The notes under the pieces were generated by a model. It made no database searches, was not told the origin of the DNA, and saw only the letters and a list, made by a program, of their open reading frames with translations. From contig NZ_JBGAFX010000004.1 in assembly GCF_044227025.1 (NCBI RefSeq), forward strand, positions 1 to 64,000: a stretch of 64,000 bases of DNA. The letters are read 5' to 3'. Shown here piece by piece: positions 1 through 8,152 of this stretch. Each line of letters opens with the position of its first letter. Position 1 is the first letter of the stretch. The position numbers and the translations under genes are program-made. The DNA comes from Dokdonella_A sp044227025. Lineage in GTDB: Bacteria > Pseudomonadota > Gammaproteobacteria > Xanthomonadales > Rhodanobacteraceae.

Positions 1-723
1 ACGCCCGACGGGGTGCTGGCGCGCTTGCGGGCGCTTCATGCAGATCCGCGTCGGCAGCGATCCCTATTGGTCGTCGACGAGGTATGCCGTTTGCAGCGCG
101 AACATGGAAGCCACGACTTCAGCGTGAAGACGATCGGCCGACTGTCCGCCAATCGTAAAGGCCCGGGACGCGCGGCCATCGCGAATCCCAACGGGGCACC
201 CTACCGGGAACTCATCGGAGCGCACCAGCGAGCGACAGTTCCGATGCGTGCGGCGAGCACGGGTGCGCAGGACGACGAAGCCGCAATCTTGGCCGGAGTC
301 AGTGGGCCGCTCCAACGGGCGCGCGTTCGCACGGCGCTGGCCGACGCTCGCCACTGGGCCGAGGAGGCGAAGCGGTGGCGCCGGAAAGCGAATGCGCTGC
401 AGGCGATTGCCAATGCGTCCGCCACTCTCACGCTGGAACCCGGAGAAGGGGCCGGGGACCTGCCTAACGCTCGATTGGGTCGCGCGGCGCGCATCGAGTT
501 GCTGGCCACCGAGAAGGCCGCGCTAGCGGCGGCGCTCGATGGACGGCGCCTCGGAACCATTGGCCTTCGCACCGACGCACGCGGGCGCGTCCTGGATGCG
601 GAAGGCAGGGTTGTTTTTCCTATTGGATTTGCCACGATGCTTGCGAAGGTGGCGGTTGCGGTGGGCGTTGAGTTCGGTGACCGGACTTCGGTGACGTCAC
701 CGACGCAACGTAGTGATTCCTAG
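1..723 (+). CDS. GmtX-like gamma-mobile-trio protein, 5' end probably outside window
   Basis: The frame is open to the first base; the first in-window start codon is GTG at 13, with no visible ribosome binding site, so the true start may lie upstream. The N-terminal region contains HGSHDFSVKTIGRLS followed by a GPGRAAIANPNGAPYRELI-type stretch. I recall this pattern from GmtX, one of the three markers (GmtY recombinase, GmtZ, GmtX) of gamma-mobile-trio islands. The middle is Ala/Arg-rich and probably helical (residues about 95-180). The molecular role of GmtX is not established. Its position at the element edge with cargo downstream fits the usual GMT layout. Identity rests on remembered motif similarity, not on a search. 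Confidence 0.6.
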   Translation, partial: TPDGVLARLRALHADPRRQRSLLVVDEVCRLQREHGSHDFSVKTIGRLSANRKGPGRAAIANPNGAPYRELIGAHQRATVPMRAASTGAQDDEAAILAGVSGPLQRARVRTALADARHWAEEAKRWRRKANALQAIANASATLTLEPGEGAGDLPNARLGRAARIELLATEKAALAAALDGRRLGTIGLRTDARGRVLDAEGRVVFPIGFATMLAKVAVAVGVEFGDRTSVTSPTQRSDS

Positions 724-737
724 GGATAAGTGGATCG

Positions 738-771
738 GTTACTAGGGAATCCTTGAATTTTCCCTAGTAAC
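738..771. repeat. Perfect 12-bp inverted repeat downstream of gmtX-like gene
   Basis: GTTACTAGGGAA (738-749) and TTCCCTAGTAAC (760-771) are perfect inverted repeats separated by a 10-base AT-rich spacer. A further CCTAGGGA lies at the stop codon of the upstream gene (719-726). The segment is clearly more AT-rich than its surroundings. It could be a terminator-like hairpin, an operator, or a recombination or excision protein binding site; the sequence does not decide which. Confidence 0.6.
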
Positions 772-849
772 TTCATGTCACCGAAATCACTCAGCAGCGA
801 CGAAACGATGTCTTAATGCGCGGCACTAAGGCAAGCACAGGCGGGCTGT

Positions 850-2589
850 ATGAGCGAGAACGCGGACAGTTCCAAGTTGCTGAGCATCCCGAGCAATGCG
901 GGAAGGGCGATCGTGGGCTCGGCAGCTGTGCTCGCGCGCCCATTGCTGAAAACGGCCGATTTCGCGAAGTTTAGCCAAGCGCGCTCCTTGGATGTGGATC
1001 CCGCGCGGTTGTTGCGTTTGGAGCGGCTCGGGCTGTTCGCACCCGTGTTCCGCGTCAAAACGCCGGAGGAAGACGTTCCTCCCATGCGCATCCCGCATGG
1101 TGACGGGGACGATTGGTTCGAGCGCGGATGGGCGTGGGACACGACCTTCGTTCCAATCCGCCACGAGATTCCCCGAGACGAAGATCGCTCGCAGGAGGGC
1201 TACTACTCGGTTTTCCAACTGGACTACCTGCGGATCGTACTTTCTGAACTCACACTTCCCGTTCAATTGGACCAACTGCTCACAAAAGGGCCGCAGCTGC
1301 CGGCCAACTGGGAGCGCTCCGTCGCCGACGTCGTAGAATGGACGCGATCCTCACTCACGAGCGCGCGCGAGCATGCCTTCCGTCCTGCGGTCGCGTTGCT
1401 CTGCCAGTACATCTCGAACCGGTACTACCCGGCCGCGATGAGCGATATGCGGTCGACGCGCATGCGGAGCACCACGTCTTGGGATAGCTGGATTGAGGTC
1501 GGCGATCCGCGCAAGAGTGCAGAGGATCATGCGGCGCGCGTTGACCCCGCTGACGTCGCGTCGCGCTTCAACCTCACTCCCGCGCGCCTCCGTCATGCAT
1601 ACGAGACGCTCGCTCATTCCCAGGAAACCGTGGACCCATTGGCGCGGTGGTACCCGCTGGTGCAGTTCGTCGCCGTCGACGAGCGCGAACGGTTGAAGGG
1701 TAAAGCCCTGCTCGCCGAGACGCTGCGACGTGGCTCCCTGATGCTGCGAGCGCTTCATCGGGACTTGTACAACGAGGAACTGCCGCCGCCGAATGAAGTG
1801 GCCGGGACGGTGATCAACTACATCCCGGAGCTGGCTGTCCGCAGCAATCAACGACGGTACCTGGAGTTCGTCGTCAACGACTACGGGCTAAACCCTCAAC
1901 CCAAGCTCGTGCTCTTCGTCGAGGGTCAAAGCGACGAGCGCGCTGTGCATCTGCTCTTCGAGCGGTTGTTCGGCTACACGACCTACAAGGCATGGATCGA
2001 GGTGGTCGCCGTACGCGGCGTGGACAACGCGACGGGCACGAGGGAAGACGGGTACAGGGCCATCATGCGGCTCATCGACTATCTGCACCACCACCAGACG
2101 CTCGGCATCGTTGTGCTCGACAACGAGAACAACGCGGTCAAACTTAAGCGAGAAGGTGGCAAGATGCGGTCCTTCTTCGGTCATCGAAACCGGGTGACAC
2201 GACCCGAGTACATCCACGTCTGGAAGACGTCGTTCGAGTTCGACAACTTCTCGGACACGGAACTCGCCCTCTGCCTAACGCGGGCGTGCGGGGGAACGTT
2301 CGTATTTCGGCGCGCTGAGATCACCCTGTGCCGAAAGAGTCCGCAACCGGGCTCTGCACTCACCCGACTCTATCGACAGCGCACATCCGCGGACCTCAAC
2401 AAGATGAGGCTGAGTGACGAACTGGTCGATCAGATCTTCGCCGCCGACGCTCGGCGCAAAGTCGAAAACCGACCGATCGTCAAACTGCTGCAGCGGATTG
2501 CGAGGTTGGCGCTGCGAAACCCACCTCCGGTGACGCAGGAAATCTACGATGCAAACCAGCAATCCCGTTTCTTGGCCAAGAAGTCGTAG
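850..2589 (+). CDS. TOPRIM-like domain protein of unknown function, candidate defence nuclease
   Basis: This 579-residue protein has no signal peptide or membrane segment. Its centre has LFVEGQSDERAV (Glu358, Ser and Asp following) and then a strand ending in VVLDNENN (Asp424). That is the Glu ... Asp-x-[DE] layout of TOPRIM and OLD-like nuclease folds that bind metal. The 350-residue N-terminal half is not recognised. The gene lies alone between the gmtX-like gene and a DUF2971 gene in the island, so a defence role is a reasonable guess. A GCGGGCTG stretch precedes the ATG as a weak ribosome binding site. It could equally be a nucleic-acid-processing enzyme unrelated to defence. The family is not identified. 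Confidence 0.6.
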   Translation: MSENADSSKLLSIPSNAGRAIVGSAAVLARPLLKTADFAKFSQARSLDVDPARLLRLERLGLFAPVFRVKTPEEDVPPMRIPHGDGDDWFERGWAWDTTFVPIRHEIPRDEDRSQEGYYSVFQLDYLRIVLSELTLPVQLDQLLTKGPQLPANWERSVADVVEWTRSSLTSAREHAFRPAVALLCQYISNRYYPAAMSDMRSTRMRSTTSWDSWIEVGDPRKSAEDHAARVDPADVASRFNLTPARLRHAYETLAHSQETVDPLARWYPLVQFVAVDERERLKGKALLAETLRRGSLMLRALHRDLYNEELPPPNEVAGTVINYIPELAVRSNQRRYLEFVVNDYGLNPQPKLVLFVEGQSDERAVHLLFERLFGYTTYKAWIEVVAVRGVDNATGTREDGYRAIMRLIDYLHHHQTLGIVVLDNENNAVKLKREGGKMRSFFGHRNRVTRPEYIHVWKTSFEFDNFSDTELALCLTRACGGTFVFRRAEITLCRKSPQPGSALTRLYRQRTSADLNKMRLSDELVDQIFAADARRKVENRPIVKLLQRIARLALRNPPPVTQEIYDANQQSRFLAKKS

Positions 2590-3292
2590 ACCTGATTTGC
2601 AACAAGGGTTTGCCCTGCCTTACGAGCCCACGTTATTTCACGAGGCGGTCCCAACTGTCGTCTTCGAAAGATGCGGGCGATTCGACGATCACCGCTCTTA
2701 TGGCGAGTCGACGTGGAATGAGCGCCCTGGTGCGTGCCTTCGTCGCCGAATCAAGCGTGTGCTGACGTCGCCTACATGGTCTGAAACGCCTTGGGCTCAT
2801 CGGAGCCAGCTAGTCACTGCGTCGCCGCCCTCTTCAATTCAGATTGGCGTCTGAGCAAGCTTCCTACCATCGACTTTTAGATTTCCGCCCCAGATGGTGA
2901 AGCAGCTTTCACTGACGCGCCGTAGCGCCATTGTGACGGAGGCTGGCGGCGAGGATGTCAAGCAGCGCAAGAAGCGCATATCACACCGGATTGAAGAAGC
3001 GAACTCATAATATGCTTTCATGGGCGAGGCATATCCCTGATGCACCGCCTCGACGTCGACAGACCGTATTGGCATTCGGCAAGTTGACGAGCACCAAACG
3101 ACGGAGAGAGACTAAGCGTATCAGCCTGATGCGAACCAGGCGGTGGCGGTTGATCGGAACGCCATCCCGCACGCTTGCTTTTGTTCTCGGGGGATCCAAA
3201 GGCGCAGCGCACAAGTAACAGGCAATAGGCCGCTCGCTCGGAGAGAAGAGCCGTCGTTTCGCTCGCGTGAAATTCGCATCAGGGGACTCAAT
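2590..3292. other. About 700 bp without a convincing gene
   Basis: Several open frames of 60-100 codons cross this stretch on both strands, but none has a good ribosome binding site, recognisable motifs or a composition unlike chance. GC content is somewhat lower than in the housekeeping part of the window, as elsewhere in the island. It may hold decayed sequence or the promoter of the DUF2971 gene. Confidence 0.5.
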
Positions 3293-4237
3293 ATGCCTCC
3301 CGTCACGCTGTTTAAGTACAGAGAGTTGAGCGAGCGAACGCTGGACATCCTAAGAACGTCGACAATGTGGTTTGCGACGCCCGCGTCCCTGAACGACACC
3401 TTCGAGTTCAATGTTCCCTACTACATTCCGCTTTCAGCGCACGAAGTCGTCAAGGCCTATGAGGCGCGGTTCGATATCACGCGCGTCGCTCAACGATTGC
3501 TGGACGCGATGATGCGACACGCAGGAGGGACGCCCTTCGAACCGACGCCCCGGTTTGTTAAGAATTTTCTGACTCAGGCGACGCCGGAAGATCGAAGGTT
3601 GTACGCCATCGGATTCATACACTTCTACAGGCAACAGGGACTGACGACGGAGCAGATTGTCCAGCATATCCCCCACGTCGACGGCATGGCGCTTACGGAC
3701 TATCTGGAGAAGGAACTGCGCGAAGCAGCTCGACGGAATCACGCTATCGGCGAGGCGTGCGGTGTCTGCTCGTTGGCCGGAACCCCCGACAACCGCCTGA
3801 TGTGGGCGCACTATGCACGATCGAATAGTGGAATATGCATCGGCATCACGTTCGACGAGCAAGATTTGAGTAGCACCGGTTTGATACCGCTCCCCGTCGC
3901 CTATGAAACCGAACTGCCCAAGGTCGATCCCATGCAGTTCTTTGATCGGTCGTCGGACAACGTCGTGGAGATGTTGACGTTGTTGTACGGGACGAAGCAT
4001 GTCGACTGGGCCTACGAGCGCGAATTTCGGTTGATCGCACCCGGTGGCGGAAATGCCACCCATCGCATTCCGGGGCGGATCACGCATGTCTTCTTTGGTG
4101 AAAAGCTCGACCCGCATAAATTCCCTGATATACGCAATGCGGTCCACCAGGACACCATGCCGGACTTTTTCGTGATGATGCGGGAGCCAGGCACATGGAA
4201 CTACGTTCCACGTGCGGTCGACCTCCGGGATGCGTGA
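3293..4237 (+). CDS. DUF2971 family protein
   Basis: The start ATG at 3293 follows AGGGGA at 3281-3286; an upstream in-frame start would add about 50 low-complexity residues. The protein (314 residues) opens with VTLFKYRELSERTLDILRTS and continues with LNDTFEFN, the typical opening of DUF2971 proteins. Later come GVCSLAGTPDNRLMWAHYA and GICIGITF, the usual DUF2971 core, and a late HVDWAYEREFRLI block. The biochemical function of the family is unknown. DUF2971 proteins are common in genomic islands and next to defence genes, which fits the setting. No signal peptide or membrane segment is seen. Confidence 0.85.
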   Translation: MPPVTLFKYRELSERTLDILRTSTMWFATPASLNDTFEFNVPYYIPLSAHEVVKAYEARFDITRVAQRLLDAMMRHAGGTPFEPTPRFVKNFLTQATPEDRRLYAIGFIHFYRQQGLTTEQIVQHIPHVDGMALTDYLEKELREAARRNHAIGEACGVCSLAGTPDNRLMWAHYARSNSGICIGITFDEQDLSSTGLIPLPVAYETELPKVDPMQFFDRSSDNVVEMLTLLYGTKHVDWAYEREFRLIAPGGGNATHRIPGRITHVFFGEKLDPHKFPDIRNAVHQDTMPDFFVMMREPGTWNYVPRAVDLRDA

Positions 4238-4309
4238 CCGCGCGGCGGCCGATTGGATGCCGGAAAAGCTTGTGCGAGTTCCACGTTTTTGGAAAGGACG
4301 GACTAGCGT

Positions 4310-5173
4310 ATGAAGAGCACCTTTGTCATATGCATGGCTTTAGGAGCGGCGGTTGCGTTGAGCGGATGCGGCCTCAGGGTGCCGGAGTTGCGTCCACTGG
4401 CGCGGGATCGCGACGCGGAGAAAATCGACGAGAACATGATCGTCAACCAAGTCAAATGCGAGCTGACGAAAGGCGTGCAGTACGTAGTCAGCCACCCGCC
4501 GACGCTGGGGCAGCCGATCGACTGGATCAAGGACTGGGGGGCGACCGTGAGCCTCTCGATCACCGTCGATGAAAAGGGCGGGATTGCGCCCGGAATCACC
4601 TTCAACGATGTTCGCCCCAACGCGATCACCGCGTTTGCGAACGGGAACGTCACCACTTCTCAGAATTATTCGACGTCGCTCGGCTTTTCCGGGTCCGCCG
4701 GAGCAACCCGGAAGGAAACCATTCAGTTCACGTACGCGTTTGCGGATCTTCTGCAGAATCACGAGCTTCCTATGGATAGACCGTGTGACAACGAAGACGG
4801 CGTTCGTCTGCATAGCGATTTGAAGATCGCGGAGTTCATCGAAAACAAGATGTTCGTGGCGTCCGTTCCTGGAAGTACCGGATACCCGCCGACCGGCTCT
4901 CCATTCACGGTGTTCAGCGACGAAATAACGTTTGTCGTGGCTTATGCAGCCAACCTGACGCCCTCGTGGAAGTTGCTTCGCTTCTCTGCGGGCGCGCAGG
5001 GAGGCGCATCGTTTCTGAGCGGCAGCCGGACGAAGACCCAGTCCCTCGTGATCACGTTGGGATTGGCCAAGAAGACGGACGGCAAGAAGCCTCAACTGGA
5101 CGCCGAAGCCCAGGCCGTGCATCAAGCCGCGCTCATCGGACACGCAATCAGTTCCTCCCTTCAAGGCCAGTGA
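4310..5173 (+). CDS. Lipoprotein of unknown function
   Basis: The N-terminus MKSTFVICMALGAAVALSGC is a lipoprotein signal with LSGC lipobox (Cys20), so the mature 268-residue protein should be lipid-anchored. The residue after Cys20 is Gly, not Asp, which fits outer-membrane sorting. The body is rich in Thr/Ser/Asn and beta-strand-like (for example VSLSITVDEKGG and TSLGFSGSAGA). No domain is recognised. It is followed after 19 bp by a small cysteine-rich gene with its own GGAG ribosome binding site, so the two are probably co-transcribed. It sits in the island between DUF2971 and the methyltransferase genes. Confidence 0.75.
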   Translation: MKSTFVICMALGAAVALSGCGLRVPELRPLARDRDAEKIDENMIVNQVKCELTKGVQYVVSHPPTLGQPIDWIKDWGATVSLSITVDEKGGIAPGITFNDVRPNAITAFANGNVTTSQNYSTSLGFSGSAGATRKETIQFTYAFADLLQNHELPMDRPCDNEDGVRLHSDLKIAEFIENKMFVASVPGSTGYPPTGSPFTVFSDEITFVVAYAANLTPSWKLLRFSAGAQGGASFLSGSRTKTQSLVITLGLAKKTDGKKPQLDAEAQAVHQAALIGHAISSSLQGQ

Positions 5174-5192
5174 TTGAATAGGAGAAAATCAA

Positions 5193-5426
5193 ATGGCGAT
5201 TCCGCACACTCTCAAGCAGGCTCTCGACCTCGGCCACAAGGAACTGAGCGCAGACGAGTTGGAGCGATTCAAGGCGATCTTCGGTGAGGCGCGAAAGGTC
5301 GCCGACTGCGGCACGCTCAATCCCGGCGAGAAGTGCGCGGAAACCGCATGCAGGGACGGCTACAAGATCGTGATGTATTGCGATGGCACGAACGGATGTA
5401 CGCGCGCGGTGAAGGTCGCGTGCTAG
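5193..5426 (+). CDS. Small six-cysteine protein
   Basis: This 77-residue protein follows the lipoprotein gene, with GGAG seven bases before the ATG. It has six Cys (39, 48, 53, 63, 69 and the C-terminal residue 77), all in the second half, after a Leu/Glu-rich helical first half. Such spacing suggests three disulfides or a metal site, but there is no signal peptide, so where it could form disulfides is unclear. Peptide-modification leader-core layouts (helical leader, Cys-rich core) are a possible alternative, but no modification enzyme is adjacent. No family is recognised. Confidence 0.6.
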   Translation: MAIPHTLKQALDLGHKELSADELERFKAIFGEARKVADCGTLNPGEKCAETACRDGYKIVMYCDGTNGCTRAVKVAC

Positions 5427-5484
5427 TTAGACAACGATAGCTTGGGGCGGCTGCCTGTACTTTCCAGTGGGAATGGAGGGCGTC

Positions 5485-6777
5485 TCACCCATGTTTGCTC
5501 GCTGCGTTCTTCCCGGATTTCGACCGGTTCGTTTTCTGGTTGCTGACCTTCGTGACCGACTCCGCTTCACGTTTGGCCGGATTCTTTGCGCGCCGATCAT
5601 CATCGTTCGCCGCGCCGTCGGTCCGCGGCACGCGCTCGATCTGGTTCCCCAGTGCCACCCATCCAGGCCTCGCATGCCGACTGAACAGCTCCAGCTTGCC
5701 CGCATCCGGGTACAGGCGCTCCAGCTCCTGCGCGAAGTGCACCGGCTTGCGCGAGTGCATCGTGACGACGTCGGCGTCGATGTAGGCACTCTTCATTGCG
5801 GCCTGGCCTTTCGTCACCAAGCCCTGGCCGCGGCGCGCCATCAACAGCGTCTCGTGCATCGGCCGGACCGCACCCCACGTCGGCGAGCCCTTGCGCTTGA
5901 CCCACACGGCGGACGTGACGTACTCGAACCCCCACGCCTCGATGACGTCCATCGCGCGCTGCAGGTAGCTGTTCGGGGCCCAGAGCCAAAGCACTGCGTT
6001 CTTCGCCGCGATTCGTGCGACTGGCAGGGCCTTGATGGCCGCCAGCGGCATCGTGGGGTAGTGTCGGGACGGGGCGGCAGGGTATGTCGAAGGGCCTCCT
6101 TTGACTTCGTAGTCCCACGGTGGGTCGGCATAGAGCAAGTTGAAGACCACGTTCCGAACCGAGAGCTGGTCCAAGTGCTGTTGAGCATCGCCCGAGGCCG
6201 CGATGGTCTTCTTGACCTCGGCTGCAATCGCCCGACTCTCCACAGTGCGCACCGCTTGGGGCAAGGACATCTGGCCCGATAGCACTTTCTCGTGAACGTC
6301 CTTGATGGCCTTGATCTTGCGGTAGCGGTCGAGCGTGTCCGCGCTGACGCCGACGGCGCGTGCTGCATCCTCGCGGCTCATGCCCGTGATCGCGCCGTGC
6401 TGGTTTGCTCCCTTTTTCAATGTTGCCAGTGCGTCGGCAATCGCGGCTCGAACGCCCAACGAGAACTCGCGCCGGCAGGCATTGAGCTCGAAGAAGGAGC
6501 GCCCGAGGAGCGCCTGCCCTGACGTTGCCGCATCGACGGGCAGGTCGATGATCCACGGCGTGGCTCCCGCATGGGTAAGCGCCGCCATGCGGCGGCGTCC
6601 GTCCACAATCTGGCCGCCACGGCGAAGAATGGGCGCAAGCTGACCGTGGAGCCGCAGGCTCGTGGCCAAGCTCTGGTCGGCTTCTTTGTCGGCGGTCGGG
6701 ACGCGGGCGAGGACAGCATTCAAGGCCGCGACCTGGGCGGCTGTGGCCAAGACTCGCTTGGCCGGCAAAGCGTTCAT
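5485..6777 (-). CDS. ParB-like/MT-A70 family adenine DNA methyltransferase
   Basis: The start at 6777 gives MNALPAKRVLAT and is preceded by GGGAGA; an upstream ATG at 6840 would overrun the leader and is less likely. Residues about 30-100 have the ParB/Spo0J nuclease-like pattern with DGRRRMAALTHAGA. Next comes a helix-turn-helix-like stretch (GMSREDAARAVGVSADTL). The C-terminal half contains the MT-A70 catalytic motif DPPW (Asp218) and the NAVLWLWAPNSYL strand. Such proteins are N6-adenine methyltransferases, often orphan enzymes in phages and integrated elements, without a cognate endonuclease. The C-terminal 40 residues are Lys/Asn-rich and probably disordered. It converges with the small cysteine-rich gene. 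Confidence 0.85.
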   Translation of the reverse strand: MNALPAKRVLATAAQVAALNAVLARVPTADKEADQSLATSLRLHGQLAPILRRGGQIVDGRRRMAALTHAGATPWIIDLPVDAATSGQALLGRSFFELNACRREFSLGVRAAIADALATLKKGANQHGAITGMSREDAARAVGVSADTLDRYRKIKAIKDVHEKVLSGQMSLPQAVRTVESRAIAAEVKKTIAASGDAQQHLDQLSVRNVVFNLLYADPPWDYEVKGGPSTYPAAPSRHYPTMPLAAIKALPVARIAAKNAVLWLWAPNSYLQRAMDVIEAWGFEYVTSAVWVKRKGSPTWGAVRPMHETLLMARRGQGLVTKGQAAMKSAYIDADVVTMHSRKPVHFAQELERLYPDAGKLELFSRHARPGWVALGNQIERVPRTDGAANDDDRRAKNPAKREAESVTKVSNQKTNRSKSGKNAASKHG

Positions 6778-6792
6778 AGGTTTCTCCCGGTA

Positions 6793-6810
6793 TCCTGCAT
6801 CAATGCAGGA
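6793..6810. promoter_or_regulatory. Palindrome in methyltransferase leader, possible operator
   Basis: TCCTGCAT (6793-6800) and ATGCAGGA (6803-6810) form a perfect 8-bp inverted repeat with a 2-base centre, 16 bases upstream of the methyltransferase start. Position and symmetry fit a dimeric regulator site, perhaps for autoregulation through the ParB-like/HTH part of the enzyme. This is inference; no promoter elements were assigned. Confidence 0.4.
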
Positions 6811-6888
6811 CGCGCTTTTTCCACCATAAGCAGGGTTCAAAACTGCAACTGAATCGCCCCGGAAATCCCGGAGGCTGTTTGGTTTGAG

Positions 6889-7782
6889 TCACACCTCGAT
6901 GGCGGACTCGTGCTGACGATAATAGTTTTCTTCGGCTTCTGCTGGAGGAATGTATCCGATGGAGCCGAGCAGGCGGCGATGGTTGTACCAGTCGACCCAC
7001 TGTAAGGTCGCCAGTTCGATCTGCTCGCGGCTGCGCCACGACTGACGGTGCACCACTTCGGCCTTGTACAGGCCATTGATTGTTTCGGCGAGTGCATTGT
7101 CGTAGCTGTCGCCCACGCTGCCGACCGATGGTTCGATGCCTGCCTCGGCCAGTCGTTCGGTGTAGCGGATCGATACATATTGCGAACCGCGATCGCTGTG
7201 ATGAACCAGTCGGTTCGCCGGACTTCGCGCATGCAGCGCCTGTTCCAGTGCGTCCAGCACGAACTGCGTTTGCTGGCCAGCGGACACCTTCCAGCCCACG
7301 ATGCGCCGTGCATAGACGTCGATCACGAAGGCCACGTAGGCGAACCCTTGCCACGTCGAGACGAAGGTGTAGTCGCTCACCCATAGCTGATCGGGCCGCT
7401 CGGCCTTGAACTGCCGATTCACGCGATCCAGCGGGCACGGGCGCCCGGGATCGGGCTTGGTCGTACGAACGGCCTTTCCACGGACCACGCCGACGATGCC
7501 CAGCTCTCGCATGAGCCGCTCAACCGTACAACGGGCCACGACCCAGCGCTCACGTTGCAACTGCTTCCAGACCTTCCTCGCCCCGTACACCTGCTGGTTC
7601 TCTTCCCACGCGCGCCTGACCTGCGGCAGCAACGCGGCGTCGCGTTGTAGACGCGCCGGTCGCTTCGTCGGATTGGCGCGGCGCCCCGCGTGCAGGTAAT
7701 ACGTCGACGGGGCGATCGGCAATACCCTGCAGATCGGCTCGACCCCGTACATCGACCGGTGTTCATCGATGAAACGCGTCAT
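6889..7782 (-). CDS. IS3-family (IS51 group) transposase OrfB, DDE integrase
   Basis: Starting from the ATG overlapping the orfA stop, the 297-residue product begins MTRFIDEHRSMYGVEPIC. It has an HTH_21-like region (VYGARKVWKQLQRE) and the rve integrase core: LWVSDYTFVSTW (first Asp), FVIDVYARRIVGW, LVHHSDRGSQYVS (second Asp) and DSYDNALAETINGLYK (catalytic Glu). All three DDE residues are present, so the enzyme looks intact. The same frame extends upstream past the start, as expected for the frameshifted OrfAB transposase. Confidence 0.92.
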   Translation of the reverse strand: MTRFIDEHRSMYGVEPICRVLPIAPSTYYLHAGRRANPTKRPARLQRDAALLPQVRRAWEENQQVYGARKVWKQLQRERWVVARCTVERLMRELGIVGVVRGKAVRTTKPDPGRPCPLDRVNRQFKAERPDQLWVSDYTFVSTWQGFAYVAFVIDVYARRIVGWKVSAGQQTQFVLDALEQALHARSPANRLVHHSDRGSQYVSIRYTERLAEAGIEPSVGSVGDSYDNALAETINGLYKAEVVHRQSWRSREQIELATLQWVDWYNHRRLLGSIGYIPPAEAEENYYRQHESAIEV

Positions 7783-8102
7783 CACTTGGATCGGCGGTCG
7801 AGCTCCGCCTGCGCAAAATACGCACTGGCCTTGCGCAGGATCTCGTTGGCCTGGCGTAGCTCCTTCACCTCGCGTTCCAGCGTCTTCACGCGCTCTCGCT
7901 CCGCCGTCGTCAGACCGGCACGCGACCCTTGGTCGCGCTCGGCCTGCCGAACCCAGTTGCACAGCGTCTGCGCCGTGCAGCCGATCTTGGCAGCAATCGA
8001 TTCGATCGCCGCCCACTGCGAGGTGTGCTCAGCCTGGTGCTCGCGCACCATCCGAACTGCTCGCTCTCGTACTTCCGGGGCATACTTGTTGGGCTTCTTC
8101 AT
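7782..8102 (-). CDS. IS3-family (IS51 group) transposase OrfA
   Basis: This 106-residue protein begins MKKPNKYAPEVRERAVRMV and has the helix-turn-helix stretch GCTAQTLCNWVRQAERD, followed by a leucine-zipper-like segment and NEILRKASAYFAQAELDR. It is the usual DNA-binding OrfA of IS629-like elements, recognising the IS ends. A TTTTG run on the coding strand (plus positions 7814-7818) near the 3' end is a plausible -1 frameshift site for making the OrfAB fusion, as described for IS629. Its stop overlaps the start of orfB. Confidence 0.9.
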   Translation of the reverse strand: MKKPNKYAPEVRERAVRMVREHQAEHTSQWAAIESIAAKIGCTAQTLCNWVRQAERDQGSRAGLTTAERERVKTLEREVKELRQANEILRKASAYFAQAELDRRSK

Positions 8103-8152
8103 GACTCCATCCTCTCAAAGGTTGGAGCCTCCGGGAAAGCCGGGGCGATTCA

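Larger units (their letters stand above)
6850..8152 (-). mobile_element. IS3-family insertion sequence, IS51 group
   Basis: The ends are imperfect inverted repeats: TGAATCGCCCCGG, 4 variable bases, CCCGGAGGCT, starting inward at 6850 and, on the other strand, at 8152. This gives 1303 bp. The TGAA-CGCCCCGG type of end and both proteins resemble IS629 and relatives of the IS51 group. Two overlapping frames (orfA, orfB) fill the element. The flanking bases (AAC on the left, ATA on the right) do not match, so no 3-4 bp target duplication is visible. That suggests a deletion or rearrangement after insertion. The right end lies immediately before the truncated APAZ frame. Confidence 0.9.

Noticed and set aside
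2549..2854. A 101-codon frame after the TOPRIM-like gene
   Set aside because: It overlaps that gene, lacks a ribosome binding site and has no conserved-looking motif.
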